Assembly: GCA_025924315.1 (NCBI GenBank)
Contig: JAICIO010000055.1
Location: forward strand, 1 to 35,789
Direction of reading: 5' to 3'
Length of the DNA stretch: 35,789 nucleotides
Source: Phycisphaerae bacterium
Lineage (GTDB): Bacteria; Planctomycetota; Phycisphaerae; Tepidisphaerales; Tepidisphaeraceae
Shown: piece by piece, positions 23,026 through 35,789 of the stretch
Numbering within the stretch: position 1 is the stretch's first letter
Layout of the letters: every line of letters starts with the position of its first letter
Program-made: the position numbers and the translations under genes
The notes under the pieces: model-generated
Databases searched by the model: none
What the model saw: the letters and a program-made list of their open reading frames with translations, nothing else
Told to the model about the DNA's origin: nothing

Positions 23026-25719
23026 TTACGCGGCGTCTTCGTGGTCCATCGGTTCTTCGTGGGGGATGGGCGTGGGCTCGGCTTGTTTCGCCTTGCTATT
23101 GCCGTTGCCGTCGATGCCGAGCTCTTCGAGGAGCTTGGCGGGGACTTCGGCGGTGTTCTTGCACTTTGGATAGCCGGAGCAGCCGAGGAACGGCCCGCGG
23201 CGGCCTTTGCGGATGATCATCGGCTTGCCGCATTCGTCGCAATCGATGTCGGTCGTGATCGGACCGGTTTTCGCCGCGGCGTTGGCGGGATTTTCGCCGA
23301 GGATCTTCGCAACCATTTCCGCGGACTTGGCGCCTTCTTCTTTCAGAAGCGGGATGAGCGCTTCGACCTGTTTCAGGTCCGCGCCTTCGAGCTTCTTCAT
23401 CATCTTCGTCGAGCGGCACTTCGGGAATGACGAGCATCCGAGGAACGGCCCGCGCTTGCTGTCGCGAAGAATCATCGGGCTGCCGCATTTATCGCAGACA
23501 ACCGTCGTGTTGATCTTGACCTTCGGCGGCTGCGGATTGCCGTCCTTGTCCAGGTTGATGATCGTGCTGCAGGCCGGCTCGCCCTTCTCGTTCTTTTCAG
23601 AGTAGCCCGAGCAACCGAGGAATTCGCCGAAGCGTCCGCGGCGCTTGATCATCTCGCGTCCGCAGACCGGGCACTTGTGCTCGCTCACTTCGCGGAGCTT
23701 GGGCTTGCCCTGCTCGTCGACCGGCTGCGTATGACTGCATTCCCTATTTTCGCACGCGAGGAAGAAACCGTTCTTGCTGATGCGATAAAGCATCTGCGCG
23801 CCGCACTTCTCGCACTTGTACGGACTGGGGGCTCCGCCGGCGTGCTCGATCTTTTCGAGCGCGCCGTCCACGACCTTGTGAAACGGACCATAGAAATCGC
23901 GGAGCAGCTTCACCCAGTCCATGTGCTGCTCTTCGATCTTGTCGAGCTGCGTTTCCATGTCGGCGGTGAAACCGACGTCCATGATTTCCGGGAACGCCTG
24001 CACCAGCTTGTCGGTGACGACCTTGCCGAGCATCGTCGCGTAGAAGCGCCGCTCCTGCTGCATCACGTATTCGCGATCCTGGATTGTCTGGATGATGCTG
24101 GCGTAGGTTGACGGGCGGCCGATGCCTTCTTCTTCAAGCTTCTTCACCAGCGAGGCTTCGGTGTACCGCGCCGGCGGCTGCGTGAAGTGCTGCGTCGGAT
24201 CAATTTCGATCGGAAAAACCGGTTGCTTTTCCTTGAGATCCGGGAGCAGCTGATCTTCGCTGCTGACACCGGCAACCCGCATGAAGCCGTCGAACACGAG
24301 CTTTCGACCGGTCGCGCGGAAAACCGCATCGCCTTCTTTCGTTGGCGTCGCAACGGTGACCGCAGTCTGGTCGAACTCCGCGGGCGGCATCTGACACGCG
24401 AGAAAACGGTTCCAGATCAACTGATACAGCTTGTACTCGTCGGGCGAGAGCTTCGCGTGTGCATCCGACGGCGACATGTTTGCGTCGGTCGGGCGGATCG
24501 CTTCGTGGGCTTCCTGCGCGCTCTTGTTGCTCGACGAATAGAAGTTCGGCTTCTCCGGCAGATACTTGTCACCGAATTCGGATTTGATGTACGAGCGGGC
24601 CATGGTCAGCGCTTCGGCCGACAGGTTCGTCGAGTCGGTACGCATGTAGGTGATGTGCCCGGCTTCATACAGCGTCTGGGCGGTGCGCATCGTGCGCTGC
24701 GCGCCAAAGCCGAGACGGCTCGACGCCTGCTGCTGCAATGTGCTGGTGATAAAAGGCGGCTGCGGCTTGCTCGTCGTCCGTTTCTTTTCGATCGAGCGAA
24801 CGGTGTACGATGGGCAGCTGCCCAGATGGCCCAGCAGCTTCGTCAGATTGCGCGCCGGGCCCTTCGCATCCGCGTCTTCGGTCGTGTCGTCTTTGTCCAG
24901 CGCGAAACCGAGCAGCTCGGCGACACGCTGCGCGTCCTTCTTGTTGTTCGCTTCGAACTTCTTGCCTGCAATCTCCACCAGGTCCGCCACGAAGGCGCCG
25001 TGATCGGCGAGCCACTTCTCGCGCTCCTGCTTCGTGCGCGGACCGTTGCCGGTGTTGGTCAGGAAATCAACCCACTCATCGGCGAGCTGCTTGCAATGCG
25101 CGTTGTCCGAGTCGGCGGTAAAGATTCCGCCGATCTTCCAATATTCCTGCGGGATAAACGCTTCGATCTCTCGCTCGCGTTCCACAACCAATCGCACCGC
25201 GACCGACTGCACACGACCGGCGCTGAGGCCCTTGGCGACTTTGCGCCAAAGGATTGGCGAGATCTCGTAACCGACGACGCGGTCGAGAATGCGGCGGGCC
25301 TGCTGGGCGTTCACCCGATCGATATCGATCTTGTGCGGTGACTTGAACGCCTTCTGGATTTCGCTTTTGGTAATGGCATTAAAGATGACGCGCTGGGCCT
25401 GCTCATCCGGGATCCCGAGCGCCTGCTGCAGGTGCCAGGCGATCGCTTCGCCTTCGCGGTCCAAGTCGGTTGCGAGATAGACCTGGCTGGCGGTCTTGGC
25501 CAGCTTCTTCAACTCGTTGATGACCTTGCTGCGGCTTTCGAGGACCTCGTATTCGGGCTCAAAGGTCTTGAGATCAACACCCATTCCCTTGGACGGCAGG
25601 TCGCGCACGTGGCCCATGCTGGCTTTGACGATGTAGTCGTCACCCAGATACTTATTGATCGTCTTCGCCTTGGCGGGCGACTCGACGATCACCAGGTTTT
25701 TGCCAGTCTTCTTTGCCAT
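23026..25719 (-). CDS. topA: DNA topoisomerase I (type IA)
   Basis: An 897-residue enzyme that relaxes negative supercoils by single-strand passage. The start at 25719 (MAKKTGKNLVIVESPAKAKTI) fits the family; a longer frame to 25785 adds non-conserved residues. The Toprim domain shows ESPAKAKTINKYLG and the acidic DLDREGEAIAWHL. The active-site tyrosine is in ITYMRTDSTNLS (Y358). Four C-terminal zinc ribbons are visible: CEKCGAQM, CPVCGREM, CDKCGSPM and CDECGKPM, each followed by a second Cys pair; the fourth sits before a Lys/Pro tail. The first has the pair C-x4-C (CENREC). A 40-odd residue insert after the Toprim region (AHCKQLADEWVDFLTNTGNG..) is slightly longer than in E. coli. The gene stands alone upstream of an inverted repeat. 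Confidence 0.96.
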   Translation of the reverse strand: MAKKTGKNLVIVESPAKAKTINKYLGDDYIVKASMGHVRDLPSKGMGVDLKTFEPEYEVLESRSKVINELKKLAKTASQVYLATDLDREGEAIAWHLQQALGIPDEQAQRVIFNAITKSEIQKAFKSPHKIDIDRVNAQQARRILDRVVGYEISPILWRKVAKGLSAGRVQSVAVRLVVEREREIEAFIPQEYWKIGGIFTADSDNAHCKQLADEWVDFLTNTGNGPRTKQEREKWLADHGAFVADLVEIAGKKFEANNKKDAQRVAELLGFALDKDDTTEDADAKGPARNLTKLLGHLGSCPSYTVRSIEKKRTTSKPQPPFITSTLQQQASSRLGFGAQRTMRTAQTLYEAGHITYMRTDSTNLSAEALTMARSYIKSEFGDKYLPEKPNFYSSSNKSAQEAHEAIRPTDANMSPSDAHAKLSPDEYKLYQLIWNRFLACQMPPAEFDQTAVTVATPTKEGDAVFRATGRKLVFDGFMRVAGVSSEDQLLPDLKEKQPVFPIEIDPTQHFTQPPARYTEASLVKKLEEEGIGRPSTYASIIQTIQDREYVMQQERRFYATMLGKVVTDKLVQAFPEIMDVGFTADMETQLDKIEEQHMDWVKLLRDFYGPFHKVVDGALEKIEHAGGAPSPYKCEKCGAQMLYRISKNGFFLACENRECSHTQPVDEQGKPKLREVSEHKCPVCGREMIKRRGRFGEFLGCSGYSEKNEKGEPACSTIINLDKDGNPQPPKVKINTTVVCDKCGSPMILRDSKRGPFLGCSSFPKCRSTKMMKKLEGADLKQVEALIPLLKEEGAKSAEMVAKILGENPANAAAKTGPITTDIDCDECGKPMIIRKGRRGPFLGCSGYPKCKNTAEVPAKLLEELGIDGNGNSKAKQAEPTPIPHEEPMDHEDAA

Positions 25720-25979
25720 TGGACACTGATTCCGGGGAAGTGATCGCGAGATCCTTCCCGACGGTGGTATCGACCCTCGTCGCACAAATCTTGATCAATC
25801 CACCCAAATCGCCCACCGAGGGGGCGGCAGTTTGGGGGCCGGTTTTGACGCTGTCAAGGGCATGAAGGCGCCAAAGCCGACAATTAGGTTACGCCAGGCG
25901 GCTCACAAAGGTTCGGTGAACCCCGGATGCTCGCACGTACCTAAGTGCATGAATCGTAGGCGCTTGGATGCGAATTCGT

Positions 25980-27125
25980 CTATCGTTCGGAGGGAATGGA
26001 TCGGCGGCGGTAAGGAAAAAATCGCTTTAGGCCGTTAATTGGGTATTCATAGAGGAACCACGATAAGGTCGCCACGGCGATGGTGCCGGCGATCAGAACG
26101 GCGACGTAAAGCCACCCCACCGGGGCGAAGCCGAGCCGGGATAGCACGTGCGGCAGGAACCGCGGCGTGAGGTTGTGATAGAGGTAGAGGCCATAACTAA
26201 TAGTGCCAATGTAGACGATTGGTCCCGCTTGAAGGAATCGACCGAAGAGCCCTCCCAGGCCCCGGGCGGCCCCGGCGACGAGCCCAACCGAGAAGAATGC
26301 GACGATGGTCCGCGAGTACACCAACTCGACCCGCGGAATCGGATGCAGCAGGTGAGCCAGCACGAGCGCGACCCAAAGGACCGAGCCCAGCCGCAAGCCG
26401 AGGCGTTCAAACCTGTGACGATGCGCGCCCGCAGCGGCGAGGAGGGCGCCGATCCCAAGCGCATCGAGACACCCCATCGGCAACGCACCAATTGCGATTT
26501 CGTTGAAGCCGGCGCACGAGGCGACCAGCCGCCACGCGACCGAGCCCCCAATCAAAATCAGCAGAACCATCGGCAAGCGCTTTGGAGGGGTCAGCAAAAC
26601 AACCAGCGGCCAGACTAGATAGAACTGTTCCTCGACCGCGAGCGACCAGAACGGTGAAAGCGGGCCTCGCATAATGCCCTGCTTCGCGAAGTAAAAATTC
26701 GACAAGTACGCAGCGTGCCACCAGAGCGAGCCGCGGTTCTGACGGGCGAACAAAAACGCGATCGCGATCACCAGATAGAACGCGGGGAAGATTCGCAGGA
26801 ACCGCCGTACGTAAAACTGACGAAGCGACCACGGGACGCTCGATCGCCCCGCGAGCACATCGTCGCGGCACTTCAGCAAGATGCCGGTGATCAGGAATCC
26901 GCTCAGCACGAAAAAGAGCGTGACGCCCATCCCCGCGAAGATTGTCCAGCCTTCGTCGAGCGCGTGATTCGCCCCCGCGGTGTAGTGAAAGAGCATCACC
27001 GAGCCGATGGCGAGCGCGCGCAACCCATCGAGCTGCACCATGTAAGCGAGCGGCTGCGGAACCGGCGGCTTTTCCGGCGGCAAGGCCGGGTCGGGTTGAA
27101 CTTCAACAACGGAATCCATGCTCAT
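25980..27125 (-). CDS. Acyltransferase family 3 membrane protein (OafA-like)
   Basis: A 381-residue integral membrane acyltransferase of the family that O-acylates sugars in lipopolysaccharide, capsule or glycans. The N-terminal tail is Pro-rich, then QLDGLRALAIGSVMLFHY carries the family's conserved start with the catalytic-site His. FVLSGFLITGILL, FYVRRFLRIFPAFY and SLAVEEQFYLVWPL are diagnostic, and around ten hydrophobic segments follow to YLYHNLTPRFLPHVL. The ATG at 27125 overlaps the stop of the glycosidase gene (ATGA), so translation is probably coupled. With another acyltransferase at 30577-31731 it flanks the glycosidase, which suggests a surface-glycan locus. The acyl donor and acceptor are unknown. 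Confidence 0.92.
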   Translation of the reverse strand: MSMDSVVEVQPDPALPPEKPPVPQPLAYMVQLDGLRALAIGSVMLFHYTAGANHALDEGWTIFAGMGVTLFFVLSGFLITGILLKCRDDVLAGRSSVPWSLRQFYVRRFLRIFPAFYLVIAIAFLFARQNRGSLWWHAAYLSNFYFAKQGIMRGPLSPFWSLAVEEQFYLVWPLVVLLTPPKRLPMVLLILIGGSVAWRLVASCAGFNEIAIGALPMGCLDALGIGALLAAAGAHRHRFERLGLRLGSVLWVALVLAHLLHPIPRVELVYSRTIVAFFSVGLVAGAARGLGGLFGRFLQAGPIVYIGTISYGLYLYHNLTPRFLPHVLSRLGFAPVGWLYVAVLIAGTIAVATLSWFLYEYPINGLKRFFPYRRRSIPSER

Positions 27126-30100
27126 TGAAATGTCGCGTGAATCGCGAGCGGCGATTTCGGCTGCGCGATCGTTATGGTCTCTTTCGCCGGATCGAATTGG
27201 TCGTGGCTCTTGCCATTCACAGTCACCTGCTTCAGCTTGCGGCCGTTCGGATCGCGTAACCGAATCACGATTTCCTTCGGCGGCTGGCGCGTTGGTACAT
27301 CAACTGAAGCGTCGATGAATCCTTTGTCGGCCGAAGAGGTGATCGTGTAACTCACCGGCCCGAATTTCGTCGGCGCATTCTTCACTTCGACCTTCTGGCC
27401 GTTCTTCATCCAGTTGTTCGTGACAAACGGCGCGAGCCAAAGCGAATCGTCGTGCTCCATCACCAGCATGAAGCGCGTCTGTGAGAGGAAATAACCGGTC
27501 TCGTGCGTCTTGTTCCACGCGCCGGCGGAGTTGAAATGTTCCTGCAGGCTGAGCACTTCGGTGTTGAGCAGCGTCGGCAGCGTGTTGAAGTACGAGCGGA
27601 TGAAGGGTTTCAGGTCGTCGCGCATCGCGTAGATCTCCGCGTTGCGGCAGTAATACGGCTGAACCTTCGCGAAGCCACCGTAATCGAACGGGTCTTTCTG
27701 GTTTTCGTCGGCGGGGAAATCGAACCAGCCGTTTTGCAGGAACTGCACGTCCTCCATGTGGTTCATCATCCATCGCACATCGCGCCCGTCGGGATTGAGC
27801 ACGCCCTGCGGGACGAGCTGATGCGCGCCGAGCTCGACGTCGTAGCACCAGCTGCGATTGCCATCTTCGTTCGGGAAGAAATCGTTTGTCGGCCCCGGCG
27901 CATTCACCTGCGACGGATACCCCGGTACCCAGGTCCCATCGCGCAGCGAATAAACCGGCATGAGCGCCTGCGTCGCGTCATAGGCGGACTCAATCCGCTT
28001 GCGATAATCGTCTGAAGACGCGAGCAGCTCTTTCGAGCCTGTGAATCCGATGTCAGTCAGCGCGCTCGCCGCCTCACGCAATCCGGCGCAGTAGTAGCCG
28101 TTCAGACAAACGTAGTAAGCATAGTTGCCCCAATCCGCCATGACGCCCGGCGGAGCCAGACCGTACTGCGGCATCTTCGCGATGCCTTCTGGTCGCTGCA
28201 TCGTCTTGTGCCGCTGACGGGCGATCCATGCACAGGCCGTCGCGACTTTGGGCGCGACGGATTTCAGCCAATCCGAATCGTGATAGAGCGTGTAATGCTG
28301 CCCGAGCGTCTGCAGATGCCAGCCGGTGCCCATCAATGTGTAACCGGTCGTCAGCATGCCCGACGCGTCGTATTTGCTGATGAAGTAATCGAACGACTTG
28401 CGCGCGAAGTCGTCATGCCCCATCAAATCCATCCCGCGAATCACGGAGTTCGCTTCGCTCTCGAGCGGGCCGTAGTTGATCGAAGAAATCCACGGTTCGA
28501 CGAGCTTGCCGTCGTCGTCGTTTCGCGCCGCCATCAGGCAATGCACCTGCGAACCGCGGATGACGTTCATCAGAAGTTCGTCGGGTACGCTGATCTGCGC
28601 TGCATGCGCTAAAATCCGCTCCCAGTATGTTCTTAAATCATTCAAAGGGTTTTTGAACTGTGTGGTTGCGTCGCCGATGTCCACATCCCAAGGAATGATC
28701 AGGCAAAAAGTGCCGTCTTTTCCCACAAGGCGCAACGAATCCGTCTTGTTCTGGTCACGCGCTTCTACGCCTGTCGCGCCACCGAGCAGCGCCACCAACT
28801 TGCCGTCACTTCGGACAGTTCCCTCACGCACGTCGACCTTCAAACCCGGAAAAGAGAGGTTCAAGACGGCCGGCGCGTCGCCGGAGGAATGAAAGTGGAA
28901 GTAGATCAGTGCAACCGGAAGCCCTTTATCCGTCGGGACAACCATCACTTCTTCGCGATATTTGGCCGCGCCTTGCTCAACTTCGATCACCGGCGCCGGC
29001 AGCCATCCGCCATCCAGATGCCGTGTCAGCTTCGTGATTTTTCCATCACCGAAGGTCACGCCGATGCGCGTGATGCCCTTGGGGGGATTGAGGGCGACGT
29101 CGTCCGCCTTTGTTGGATGGGTCGGAATGTCGATGTTGCCGTTGCGCTCGACGATGAGTTTGTGGTTGTCGCATGCCAGCGAGAGCATGACCGGCGATTG
29201 ATCCTGTGCCGCGTGATGGACCTTCGCCAGCGCCGCCGCGAGCGTTTGATCGGGCCTAGCACGGACTTCGTCGAGAATCGTCTTCTTCGCGGCGATTCGC
29301 TCTTCGTATTGCTTGAGCGTGATGCCGCTCGAAGCAGTGGCGAGGAAGATGCCGTAGTCGGGGACGTAGACTGGACCATGCTGAAGAATGTCGTCGACGA
29401 GCACGCTGAACCCGCGGTCGCCGAAACGGAAGCGGAGCTGCGTCCGCTGCGATTTCCATCGGCCGGCGATGGTGCTCTCGACGTGAAGCGTGTTTGCGAA
29501 AACCAGCTTCAGCTCGCCCGGGTCCTGCGTGAATCGTCCGTTGTAAATCGACAGCTTCGCCGGCAGCTCGTATCGCGGTTCGATTTCGAGGCGCAGGTCG
29601 GTCGTGCGCAGCGCAGTGCTTGTTTGCGCGGCGAGATGATCGATCTGCAGCGACGACGCGGGCTGCGGAAGAATCCAGCGGATCTTCTGCGTAACCAGCG
29701 GTTGATCGAGCCTTACGCGCCAGCGATCGCGGTCCACTTCGATCGCCGCAGAAACCGGCTTCCACTCGCCTTGATACGCGGTCTGTCCGACCCACGCTTG
29801 CACCACCGCGCCGGTGGATGATGGCGCCTCTGATTTGAAAACGACATCGAGCTCGCGCAACGGGCGCCGCTCGAGCCAGTTCAGTCCGATGCACGACACC
29901 AGCGCATTCGCGGATTCGATCGGCCATTCGAGGTACACGTCGTCCGCGTGATATTCCTGCGTCCGCCCGGCGCGCGCGCCGTCGTTGCGCTTCGGATCGG
30001 ACGTCATCAGCTGCGCAAACGGCGCGACATCAAAGAGACCGACCGCGGGTCGCGCAGCGCCCGCAATGCGTGTGAGCCGCGCGCCCGCCCAGTTCGCGCA

Positions 30101-30559
30101 ATCGCAATTGATCCCATCCGAGCCGTCTGTCACGACCAGCCGCAGCACCTTCGCGCCTTTGAGGGAAACCGACACCGCCTTTGCCGGCGTCTCAGCGCGC
30201 ATCAATCCGCTGTCGAATTGCTTTTGATCGTCGACGAAGACCTGAAACACGACACTGCCGTCGCCGCCTGGAAGCGGTTGCAGTCCCACTTCCGCGTCGA
30301 ACTGTTCGTACTCGCCGTCGAGCGCGATTTCGATCTTGCCATTGGCGTGATGACCGATTCCGCTCGTGTACTTTTTCTGCCCGATTTGGATCGGCAGCGG
30401 CTTCGCGCCGGGCGCATGCGCGCAGGTGTTGATGCCGATCTCGCCCCAGCCGGTTTCGGACCTTATGAACTGATCCTGTAGATCGCTCAGCCGTTCCACT
30501 TCACCCAGAGCAATCGGCGCCACGATTATGATCGCGACGCAGCAAAGTGCCTGCAGCAT
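27122..30559 (-). CDS. Secreted NPCBM-domain six-hairpin glycosidase-like protein
   Basis: A 1145-residue secreted protein. The start ATG 30559 follows GGAGG by 4 nt. The signal peptide is MLQALCCVAIIIVAPIALGE. Residues ~25-170 are an NPCBM/NEW2 carbohydrate-binding module (LSDLQDQ..GWGEIGIN, HHANGKIEIALDGEYEQFDAEVGL, VVFQVFVDDQKQFDSGLM). A beta-sandwich middle follows. The C-terminal ~500 residues resemble an (alpha/alpha)6 glycosidase: LRTYWERILAHAAQISVPDELL, ESEANSVIRGMDLMGHDDFARKSFDYF, GTGWHLQTLGQHYTLYHD, EDGNRSWCYDVELGAHQL. The acidic residues there are candidate catalytic acids; the exact GH family is not certain (rhamnosidase-like groups are possible). The gene overlaps the next acyltransferase at the stop codon and sits 17 nt after another, arguing for one operon. 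Confidence 0.87.
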   Translation of the reverse strand: MLQALCCVAIIIVAPIALGEVERLSDLQDQFIRSETGWGEIGINTCAHAPGAKPLPIQIGQKKYTSGIGHHANGKIEIALDGEYEQFDAEVGLQPLPGGDGSVVFQVFVDDQKQFDSGLMRAETPAKAVSVSLKGAKVLRLVVTDGSDGINCDCANWAGARLTRIAGAARPAVGLFDVAPFAQLMTSDPKRNDGARAGRTQEYHADDVYLEWPIESANALVSCIGLNWLERRPLRELDVVFKSEAPSSTGAVVQAWVGQTAYQGEWKPVSAAIEVDRDRWRVRLDQPLVTQKIRWILPQPASSLQIDHLAAQTSTALRTTDLRLEIEPRYELPAKLSIYNGRFTQDPGELKLVFANTLHVESTIAGRWKSQRTQLRFRFGDRGFSVLVDDILQHGPVYVPDYGIFLATASSGITLKQYEERIAAKKTILDEVRARPDQTLAAALAKVHHAAQDQSPVMLSLACDNHKLIVERNGNIDIPTHPTKADDVALNPPKGITRIGVTFGDGKITKLTRHLDGGWLPAPVIEVEQGAAKYREEVMVVPTDKGLPVALIYFHFHSSGDAPAVLNLSFPGLKVDVREGTVRSDGKLVALLGGATGVEARDQNKTDSLRLVGKDGTFCLIIPWDVDIGDATTQFKNPLNDLRTYWERILAHAAQISVPDELLMNVIRGSQVHCLMAARNDDDGKLVEPWISSINYGPLESEANSVIRGMDLMGHDDFARKSFDYFISKYDASGMLTTGYTLMGTGWHLQTLGQHYTLYHDSDWLKSVAPKVATACAWIARQRHKTMQRPEGIAKMPQYGLAPPGVMADWGNYAYYVCLNGYYCAGLREAASALTDIGFTGSKELLASSDDYRKRIESAYDATQALMPVYSLRDGTWVPGYPSQVNAPGPTNDFFPNEDGNRSWCYDVELGAHQLVPQGVLNPDGRDVRWMMNHMEDVQFLQNGWFDFPADENQKDPFDYGGFAKVQPYYCRNAEIYAMRDDLKPFIRSYFNTLPTLLNTEVLSLQEHFNSAGAWNKTHETGYFLSQTRFMLVMEHDDSLWLAPFVTNNWMKNGQKVEVKNAPTKFGPVSYTITSSADKGFIDASVDVPTRQPPKEIVIRLRDPNGRKLKQVTVNGKSHDQFDPAKETITIAQPKSPLAIHATFQ

Positions 30560-30576
30560 CAATCCTCCCGCGAATG

Positions 30577-31731
30577 TCAGTTCGTCGGTCCGATCTTTTC
30601 CAGAACTCTCGATGCGCCCTGCTGAAGATCAGGCATGGGTCGCGTTCCTCTGAACGGCTTGGACAAAATGCGCCCAAGCTCGATGCAAGGCTGCTCCACG
30701 AACGTAAAGAGGACAACGGAGATCGCGGCGGTCGCGAGCACGCCAATGCCTACGCGCAAGATGCTTCCGATGTGTCCGGGCCAATGGAGTGCAGCCGCAA
30801 TCGGAATCGCGATGAACGAATGGAACAGGTATGCGCCGTACGTGATACAGCCGAGGAGCGTGCAAATACGAACTGAAAACTGAGTGCGCTCAAATGCTCC
30901 GCGAGCAAGGTATGCAAGTGTGAAGCAGATGAGCGCGGCCCAGTAGCTCAGCGTGTACATGAGCCATCGGTCTTTGTAGCTGAGCTTGCACGTGGGAACG
31001 ACGGCCGCCGCGATGAGAATTGCGAATATGAAGTACGAACGGAGCGAGCGATTCTCGCGTGAGAGGTGTCGCAGCAGATTCCCGAGAAACATAAGACAAA
31101 GCGCGAGGAACAGAGCAACTGGCAATGCGCGGTTCAACAGGAAACGAGCCAGTCCACACGCAATCGCGGCAACGATGCTCAGCACGATCTGAGTTCGATA
31201 AAAGCGATTCCATCCCAGCGCGAACAAGATCGCGCACAGGATGTAAAAGACCACTTCGATCTGCAGCGTCCAATACACGCCGATCACATCCGGCATGCCC
31301 GCGAATCCCTGGAGCATCGTGGTATTCCAGAGAATGTGCTTTATCGGAAAGGGATCGATGTGGAAGAGAAACGGTCCCAGCAGCACCATCGCGAGGAGCG
31401 ACAGCCAATACAGCGGATAGAGCCGGAAGAATCGTCGAATCGCGAAGTCTGCCACGGTCGCGCCGGGGCGCTCCAATGTGGAGGGAATCAGGAACCCGCT
31501 CACCATGAAGAAGAGGGCAACAGCGAACACGCCGGCGCCGAAATCGCCGTAGATGAACCGGTAGGTGAGGGAATCGACAGGAATCTCAACCGCGGGATAA
31601 CCGAACACGCCATGAATTTGGCTGTGGAACGCCGCGACGACGAGCGCGGCGCCACCACGAAGAAAGTCGATGAAGACGATGTGGTCGCGAGGCTTCGCTC
31701 CGTGCGCAGCAATCGGCCCGAGTTCAGTCAA
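30577..31731 (-). CDS. Acyltransferase family 3 membrane protein (second copy)
   Basis: A protein of about 384 residues. The TTG at 31731 is chosen because GGGAG lies 5 nt upstream and no ATG exists before the first helix; the longest frame begins at TTG 31842, inside the next gene's terminator area. Family blocks are FIDFLRGGAALVVAAFHSQIHG (His after helix 1), FFMVSGFLIPSTL, FAIRRFFRLYPLYWLSLLAM and VYWTLQIEVVFYILCAILFAL, with many hydrophobic segments and a late YGAYLFHSFIAIPIA. It is diverged from the copy at 25980, not a recent duplicate. As the first gene of a three-gene cluster with the glycosidase, it may acylate the glycan that the enzyme meets. Confidence 0.88.
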   Translation of the reverse strand: MTELGPIAAHGAKPRDHIVFIDFLRGGAALVVAAFHSQIHGVFGYPAVEIPVDSLTYRFIYGDFGAGVFAVALFFMVSGFLIPSTLERPGATVADFAIRRFFRLYPLYWLSLLAMVLLGPFLFHIDPFPIKHILWNTTMLQGFAGMPDVIGVYWTLQIEVVFYILCAILFALGWNRFYRTQIVLSIVAAIACGLARFLLNRALPVALFLALCLMFLGNLLRHLSRENRSLRSYFIFAILIAAAVVPTCKLSYKDRWLMYTLSYWAALICFTLAYLARGAFERTQFSVRICTLLGCITYGAYLFHSFIAIPIAAALHWPGHIGSILRVGIGVLATAAISVVLFTFVEQPCIELGRILSKPFRGTRPMPDLQQGASRVLEKIGPTN

Positions 31732-31843
31732 CGTCTCTCCCGTTGAAGATCTGCGCTTAGGACGAGCGCGGATCGTTTTGTGCGATAGCCCGCAATGCAA
31801 TCGTCCGGTCGATGCGTCTGATCCTAACACGGCTGAGCGCAAT

Positions 31844-31876
31844 CAAAAGCCCCGGCGAGATTCACCGGGGCTTTTG
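31844..31876. terminator. Intrinsic terminator downstream of rpoC
   Basis: A 12-bp perfect stem, CAAAAGCCCCGG (31844-31855) with 31865-31876 and a 9-nt loop. On the minus strand the stem ends in a run of T from its own AAAAG arm, as in a typical GC-rich rho-independent terminator 24 nt beyond the rpoC stop. The symmetric A/T flanks allow it to work in both directions. Confidence 0.88.
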
Positions 31877-31899
31877 TTTCAGTCATCTGAACAACTCGA

Positions 31900-35789
<3,890 letters not shown>

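Overview
The window looks like chromosomal DNA of a high-GC Planctomycetota-type (PVC group) bacterium. Pointers are a PEP-CTERM sorting signal, a secreted formylglycine sulfatase, a sialidase, a secreted NPCBM/six-hairpin glycosidase, a DUF5107 protein, and many different inverted-repeat and 7-nt tandem-repeat families in the gaps between genes. The assignment is inferred from gene content; no rRNA or tRNA gene was found to confirm it.

Layout: 1-1375 holds two minus-strand genes of unknown, surface- or phage-like character, the first cut by the window edge, separated by a 7-nt repeat hairpin. 1765-8149 is a tight five-gene plus-strand operon: a tandem-GHKL ATPase/histidine-kinase-like protein, a receiver-domain protein with an unknown C-terminal half, an unknown protein, an N6-adenine DNA methyltransferase and a second unknown protein. 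Genes overlap or nearly touch and most have a ribosome-binding site just upstream. I could not match this gene set to a named defence or modification system, and it is the main candidate for something new. A 21-bp tandem array and 7-nt repeats (8240-8540) separate it from rex.

8539-22791 is a metabolic and secreted-protein region. It holds the Rex redox repressor, a histidine phosphatase, a DUF5107/TPR protein, an M20 amidohydrolase, a SagB/ThcOx oxidoreductase, a ChdC/HemQ-type haem protein, a SAM methyltransferase, a membrane-anchored unknown followed by a PEP-CTERM fragment, a sialidase, a PhnP-like metallo-hydrolase, a phytase-like esterase and a sulfatase. Most gaps here carry a dispersed inverted repeat; some repeats supply stop codons or even coding sequence to their neighbours.

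23026-35789 is all minus strand: topA with four zinc ribbons, a cluster of two acyltransferases around a large secreted glycosidase (stop/start overlap between two of them), an intrinsic terminator, and the C-terminal part of rpoC running off the right edge. topA and rpoC are the core housekeeping genes. The 260-nt gap upstream of topA (25720-25979) shows nothing recognisable.

All functional calls rest on motif recognition by eye; no homology search was possible.
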